10,676 nucleotides of DNA, from positions 1 through 10,676 of the forward strand of contig USKN01000047.1 of assembly GCA_900555295.1 (NCBI GenBank), given 5' to 3'. This DNA comes from an uncultured Eubacteriales bacterium. GTDB lineage: Bacteria; Bacillota; Clostridia; UMGS1810. Shown piece by piece: positions 7,497-10,676 of the stretch; the stretch's first letter is position 1; each line of letters opens with the position of its first letter. Made by a program: the position numbers and the translations under genes. The notes below the pieces were generated by a model, which was given only the letters and a program-made list of their open reading frames with translations, did not search any database and was not told the DNA's origin.

Positions 7497-8387
7497 ATGC
7501 AGGGAAAAATTATAAAAGGAATAGGCGGTTTTTATTACGTTAAAACCGCCGACGGCGATTTGTATGAATGCCGCGCAAGGGGTAAATTCAGAAATGTGGA
7601 TTTAAAACCTCAAATAGGCGACAATGTAAGTATTGAGCCTACGGAAGAGGAATATAAAGGGTACGTAACAGCTATTGAAACACGAAAAAATTCGTTTGTA
7701 CGTCCGCCGATATCAAATATTGACGGTATGATAATTGTTGCGTCTTTAAACAATCCCGCTCCCGATACAATGTTTATAGATAAAATGCTTGTAATATGCG
7801 AAAAATGCAATATTGACGCGGCGGTATGTTTTAACAAAAGCGATTTGGCAGACAATGAATTTAAAGAGAGCATTGTAAAAACATATGATGATATTGGATA
7901 TAAAACCATTGTTACGTGTACTTTGACGGGTGAAGGAACAGACGAAATAAAAAAATTTTTATGTGGAAAAACAACAGCTTTTGCAGGGTTTTCGGGTGTG
8001 GGAAAATCCAGCCTGTTAAACTGTATACTCGGCAGTTATAATATGCAAACGGGTGATGTAAGCAAAAAGCTTAAACGCGGAAAGCATACCACACGGCACG
8101 TAGAACTTTTTTGCACCGAGTCGGGAGGCGATAACACCTATATAGCGGACACACCGGGATTTAGTATGCTTGAACTTCCCGATGATATAAAGGCGGATAA
8201 TTTAAAAAGCTATTTTAAAGAATTTGCAAAGTACGAGGATAATTGTAAATTTGGCGACTGTATGCATACATCTCCAAAATTCTGCGGTGTGTACGATGCG
8301 GTTTTGCAAGGCAGTATATCACAAAGCCGCTATGAAAATTACAAAGCAATATATAATGAACTAAAGAATAAAAAGGAGTGGCAGTAA
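7497..8387 (+). CDS. rsgA: Ribosome small-subunit maturation GTPase RsgA
   Basis: RsgA (YjeQ/YloQ) binds the immature 30S subunit and checks or releases late assembly factors by GTP hydrolysis. The 296-residue product has the family's three parts: an N-terminal OB fold (about 1-68), a circularly permuted GTPase in which G4 (NKSD, 113-116) precedes G1 (GFSGVGKS, 164-171), the GKHTTR switch region (195-200) and G3 (DTPG, 218-221), and a C-terminal zinc knuckle with Cys250, Cys255, His257 and Cys263. All elements are intact. The start lies 16 bases after prkC with only a modest Shine-Dalgarno (CGGGTGA near 7487-7493). It is next to prkC/stp here as in Bacillus; the B. subtilis homologue is a reported PrkC substrate, so a regulatory link is plausible but not shown by this sequence. 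Confidence 0.96.
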   Translation: MQGKIIKGIGGFYYVKTADGDLYECRARGKFRNVDLKPQIGDNVSIEPTEEEYKGYVTAIETRKNSFVRPPISNIDGMIIVASLNNPAPDTMFIDKMLVICEKCNIDAAVCFNKSDLADNEFKESIVKTYDDIGYKTIVTCTLTGEGTDEIKKFLCGKTTAFAGFSGVGKSSLLNCILGSYNMQTGDVSKKLKRGKHTTRHVELFCTESGGDNTYIADTPGFSMLELPDDIKADNLKSYFKEFAKYEDNCKFGDCMHTSPKFCGVYDAVLQGSISQSRYENYKAIYNELKNKKEWQ

Positions 8388-9023
8388 ATGATTTTATCAC
8401 CATCAATACTTTCGGCTGATTTTGCAAACCTGGAACGTGATATTAAAATGATTGGCGGTGCCGGTGCGCAATATGTTCATATAGATGTAATGGACGGACA
8501 TTTTGTACCAAATATTACATTCGGTCCCGAAATGGTAAAATGTATACGCAAGGTTACGGATAAGGTTTTGGACGTTCATCTTATGATATCCGACCCCGGT
8601 GCTTACGCAGAGCCTTTTTTAAATGCGGGCGCCGATATAATTAACATTCATTACGAAAGCGGAGCAGATTTTGATAAAATATACAGTATTGTAAAAAAAC
8701 ATGGAAAGAAAATTGCAATGACCGTAAGTCCGCAAACCGATGTTGATGTGCTTAAACCTTATTTGGATAAGCTGGATATGGTATTGATTATGAGTGTTAA
8801 TCCGGGATTTGGCGCACAAAGTTTTATTGAATCAAGTATTGATAAGGTAAAAAAAATGCGGGAGCTTGCTCCGAATATTGATATAGAAATTGACGGCGGA
8901 ATAAATCTTTTAAATGTTGAGCGTGTTTTAAAGGCGGGAGCAAACGTTATTGTTGCGGGTTCCGCGGTGTTTAAATCGCAAGACCCTGTACAAACCGTAA
9001 AAGAATTTTTAAATCGGGGGTAA
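8388..9023 (+). CDS. rpe: Ribulose-phosphate 3-epimerase
   Basis: It interconverts D-ribulose 5-phosphate and D-xylulose 5-phosphate in the non-oxidative pentose phosphate pathway. The 211-residue TIM barrel has all four expected metal ligands: His31 and Asp33 in HIDVMDGHFVPN (31-42), His64 in DVHLMI (62-67) and Asp169 in IDGGIN (168-173). Asp33 and Asp169 also form the acid-base pair. Phosphate-binding loops appear as MSVNPGFGAQSF (135-146) and AGSAVF (190-195). Two usually conserved spots differ: the common NPxTP after strand 5 reads SPQTD (114-118), and PGFGGQ reads PGFGAQ. Neither removes a catalytic residue. AAGGAG (8373-8378) lies 9 bases before ATG 8388, which follows the rsgA stop with no gap. 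Confidence 0.95.
   Translation: MILSPSILSADFANLERDIKMIGGAGAQYVHIDVMDGHFVPNITFGPEMVKCIRKVTDKVLDVHLMISDPGAYAEPFLNAGADIINIHYESGADFDKIYSIVKKHGKKIAMTVSPQTDVDVLKPYLDKLDMVLIMSVNPGFGAQSFIESSIDKVKKMRELAPNIDIEIDGGINLLNVERVLKAGANVIVAGSAVFKSQDPVQTVKEFLNRG
9016..9020 (+). promoter_or_regulatory. Ribosome binding site deciding the TTG start of thiN
   Basis: GGGGG, in the last codons of rpe, lies 8 bases before TTG 9029. No in-frame ATG exists until well into the thiN domain, so this site is the main support for the TTG start. Confidence 0.55.
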
Positions 9024-9028
9024 CACCA

Positions 9029-9757
9029 TTGTACAGCGAATTAAATTTTGACTTGTTTTTGGATAATAATAAAAAAGAAAAAATAAATAAACCTAATATT
9101 ATTATTGTGGGTGCGTCGCCGAATGCCGATTTAAAACTTATAAAAAACAATATAAAAATAAACGATTATGTTATTTGTGCCGATGGAGGTATAGAGTATT
9201 TATACAGACTCGAAATTTATCCCGATGTATGGATAGGCGATTTTGATTCAACAAAAAAACTAACATACAATACATTTGACGAATACAAAAAGTTTGCTCA
9301 AAACAAAGCGGATATTATAAGACTTAATCCTATAAAAGACGAAACCGATTTTGAAACGGTATGTATAAGAGCAATGAATGTATATAACGAGAATAAAAAC
9401 AAATTCGGTTGTGTTAAGATTTTTGCGGCTTTGGGAAACCGATGCGACCATACGTTAAGCAATATTATTACACTTAAACGTTTTGCCGACAATAACATTG
9501 CGGCGGCTTTATATGATGAATATAATATTATTGCAATGTTTAGCGGTAAAGCAAAAATCAAAAAAAATCAATATACTTATTTTTCACTTATTCCCATTGA
9601 TAAAAACAATCGCATATATGCCGACGGAGTCAAATACCCCCTTGGCGGCGAATGCTTAAATCCATACACTTCAAGAGGAATAAGCAACGAAATAACAAGC
9701 GATACGGCGTATATTACAACAAATGTAAATACACTTTTAATACTATCTAAAGATTGA
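9029..9757 (+). CDS. thiN: Thiamine pyrophosphokinase
   Basis: It converts thiamine and ATP to thiamine diphosphate and AMP. From TTG 9029 the product is 242 residues. Family motifs are clear: IIIVGASPNAD (24-34), CADGGIEYLYRLEIYPDVWIG (50-70), GDFDS (70-74), KDETDFE (103-109), ALGNRCDHTLSNI (134-146, with the conserved Asp140-His141) and TSRGISNEIT (214-223) near the C-terminus. There is no ATG before residue 115, which would cut the nucleotide-binding part, so a non-ATG start is required; TTG with GGGGG 8 bases upstream is the best choice. The first 22 residues (acidic, then Lys/Asn-rich) precede the usual family start and look like a small extension. It closes the conserved rsgA-rpe-thiN run, five bases after rpe. 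Confidence 0.93.
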   Translation: MYSELNFDLFLDNNKKEKINKPNIIIVGASPNADLKLIKNNIKINDYVICADGGIEYLYRLEIYPDVWIGDFDSTKKLTYNTFDEYKKFAQNKADIIRLNPIKDETDFETVCIRAMNVYNENKNKFGCVKIFAALGNRCDHTLSNIITLKRFADNNIAAALYDEYNIIAMFSGKAKIKKNQYTYFSLIPIDKNNRIYADGVKYPLGGECLNPYTSRGISNEITSDTAYITTNVNTLLILSKD

Positions 9758-9768
9758 TGTGATTATAA

Positions 9769-10494
9769 ATGAAAGAAACAATATATACAATACCCATAAA
9801 TGACGCTTTTGCAAATGATAAATGCGAATGTGCCGTATGTGAGTTTATGCGAAAAGAAGAGGCAAACAGAATAGATTATACACTCGGCGCAAGTATGATG
9901 GAACCTGACGCAAGAATAGAAACAAATAAAAAAGGATTTTGCAGACGTCATATGAAAATGCTGTTTGAACACGGAAACAGATTAAGTCTTGATTTAATAC
10001 TTGAAACGCATATAAAAGAAATGACGGAATTGCTTGAATGTGCCGAAAAGAAGTTAACCGCAAAAAAAACGTTATTTAAAAACAGCGGCGGCAAAAATAT
10101 ATCCGATTCGTTTAAATACTTTGAAACAGCGGCAAAATCTTGTACCGTGTGCGATAAGCTAAACGATATTACGGAAAAGTTTATATCTAATTTATTTTAT
10201 ATGTATAAAAATGATTTGGCATTTAAAGATAAGTTTTTAAATTGCCGCGGATTTTGCGCTGAACATTTTGTACTTCTTGTAAACTCCGCAAAGAATTATT
10301 TATCGGGTAACGATTGTACCGATTTTTTTAAAAAAATATGTGAAATGCAAATTAAAGAGCTCAACAGACTTTATGCAGATGTTGATTTATTTGCAAAAAA
10401 ACACGATTACAGATATAAAGACGCAGATTGGCAAAACTCGCGTGACGCGGTTGAACGTGCCTGTCTTAAAATGTCGTCTTATATAGACAGCTGA
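9769..10494 (+). CDS. DUF6062-like cysteine-rich protein of unknown function
   Basis: The function is unknown. The opening KETIYTIPINDAF, the GFCRRH motif with nearby MLFEHGNRL, and the tail DYRYKDADWQNSRDAVERA match my memory of clostridial DUF6062 proteins; no search was done. The 241-residue product has no signal peptide or membrane segment and is probably cytosolic. It looks duplicated: CAVC (21-24) then GFCRRH (56-61), and CTVC (125-128) then GFCAEH (161-166), with 33 and 34 residues between the paired motifs. Extra cysteines are Cys19, 91, 159, 183, 191 and 231. Paired CxxC and CxxH suggest two metal sites (zinc, or possibly Fe-S or heme), by inference only. A Lys-rich helical linker (about 82-105) joins the halves. 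The start is ATG 9769, 11 bases after thiN, with a weak GATGTGATT Shine-Dalgarno. It is the last gene before the terminator. Confidence 0.8.
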   Translation: MKETIYTIPINDAFANDKCECAVCEFMRKEEANRIDYTLGASMMEPDARIETNKKGFCRRHMKMLFEHGNRLSLDLILETHIKEMTELLECAEKKLTAKKTLFKNSGGKNISDSFKYFETAAKSCTVCDKLNDITEKFISNLFYMYKNDLAFKDKFLNCRGFCAEHFVLLVNSAKNYLSGNDCTDFFKKICEMQIKELNRLYADVDLFAKKHDYRYKDADWQNSRDAVERACLKMSSYIDS

Positions 10495-10520
10495 AAACAA
10501 AATAAATTTTCAACTAAAAT

Positions 10521-10562
10521 AACCGTTTAAGCCATATAATAATAAGGTTTAAACGGTTTTTT
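10521..10562 (+). terminator. Rho-independent terminator of the operon
   Basis: A 13-bp stem forms between AACCGTTTAAGCC (10521-10533) and GGTTTAAACGGTT (10546-10558), with a single G-U pair (10531/10548) and a 12-base AT loop. A run of six T (10557-10562) closes it. It lies 27 bases after the last stop codon and no downstream gene begins before it, so it should end the whole transcript. Confidence 0.9.
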
Positions 10563-10581
10563 AAAACAAAAAAGAAGTAAT

Positions 10582-10604
10582 AAAACCGACTGTGGTGCGG
10601 TTTT
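10582..10604 (+). terminator. Possible second, weaker terminator hairpin
   Basis: AAAACCG (10582-10588) pairs with CGGTTTT (10598-10604) around a 9-base loop. The stem is 7 bp, AT-rich at its base, and ends in only four T. It may act as a backup terminator 20 bases after the main one. The palindromic A/T flanks mean it could also work for convergent transcription from the right. Confidence 0.4.
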
Positions 10605-10633
10605 GCAATAAAATTCCCCAATGTGTAAAAAAT

Positions 10634-10666
10634 TTGTAATAACTTATGAAAAATATAATGTATAAT
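10634..10666 (+). promoter_or_regulatory. Putative promoter of the next transcription unit
   Basis: Two perfect TATAAT boxes lie side by side (10654-10659 and 10661-10666), downstream of both hairpins and at the right edge. The -35 is poor: TTGTAA at 10634-10639 is 14 bases from the first box and 21 from the second, and nothing good lies at 17. The position after a terminator supports a new promoter, but the gene it would serve is outside the window. Confidence 0.42.
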
Positions 10667-10676
10667 AAAGACATAC

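Noticed and set aside
9763..10063. Minus-strand open frames opposite the cysteine-rich gene
   Set aside because: Both overlap a plus-strand gene with a clear duplicated motif pattern; their products are Phe/Cys-rich shadows with no start context.

Overview
The window reads as one continuous plus-strand housekeeping operon from an AT-rich, low-GC Gram-positive bacterium, most likely an anaerobic member of the Clostridia. The gene order (priA end, def, fmt, a YugP-type zinc metallopeptidase, rsmB, rlmN, stp, prkC, rsgA, rpe, thiN) is the Firmicutes arrangement known from the Bacillus subtilis priA-def-fmt-rsmB-rlmN-prpC-prkC-rsgA-rpe-thiN region. The inserted metallopeptidase and the terminal DUF6062-like gene point to Clostridia rather than Bacilli. 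Purine-rich Shine-Dalgarno sequences, a PASTA-domain kinase and one GTG and one TTG start also fit. Genus cannot be decided from this sequence.

Layout: bases 1-121 are the 3' end of priA. Bases 155-1584 hold def and fmt, the two enzymes that remove and add the N-formyl group on initiator Met. Bases 1585-2265 encode a membrane zinc metallopeptidase. Bases 2267-4649 hold the rRNA methyltransferase genes rsmB (16S m5C967) and rlmN (23S m2A2503 and tRNA A37). Bases 4696-7480 hold the antagonistic phosphatase/kinase pair stp and prkC. Bases 7497-9757 hold rsgA (30S maturation GTPase), rpe (pentose phosphate epimerase) and thiN (thiamine pyrophosphokinase). Bases 9769-10494 encode a cysteine-rich protein that I place in DUF6062, with a visible internal duplication. 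A strong rho-independent terminator (10521-10562), a weaker second hairpin and a probable promoter for the next unit fill the last 180 bases.

Coupling is tight. Gaps between successive genes are 33 (priA-def), -1, 0, 1, 7, 46, 13, 16, 0, 5 and 11 bases. The one relatively loose junction is rlmN-stp, between the RNA/protein-modification half and the signalling half. The shared theme is protein synthesis (initiator Met formylation and deformylation, rRNA methylation, 30S assembly) together with Ser/Thr phosphorylation that senses the cell wall, plus two small-metabolite enzymes.

I see no mobile element, CRISPR array, RNA gene or obvious foreign insertion. Most of the window is ordinary. The least understood item is the last gene, with two near-identically spaced CxxC...FCxxH modules.
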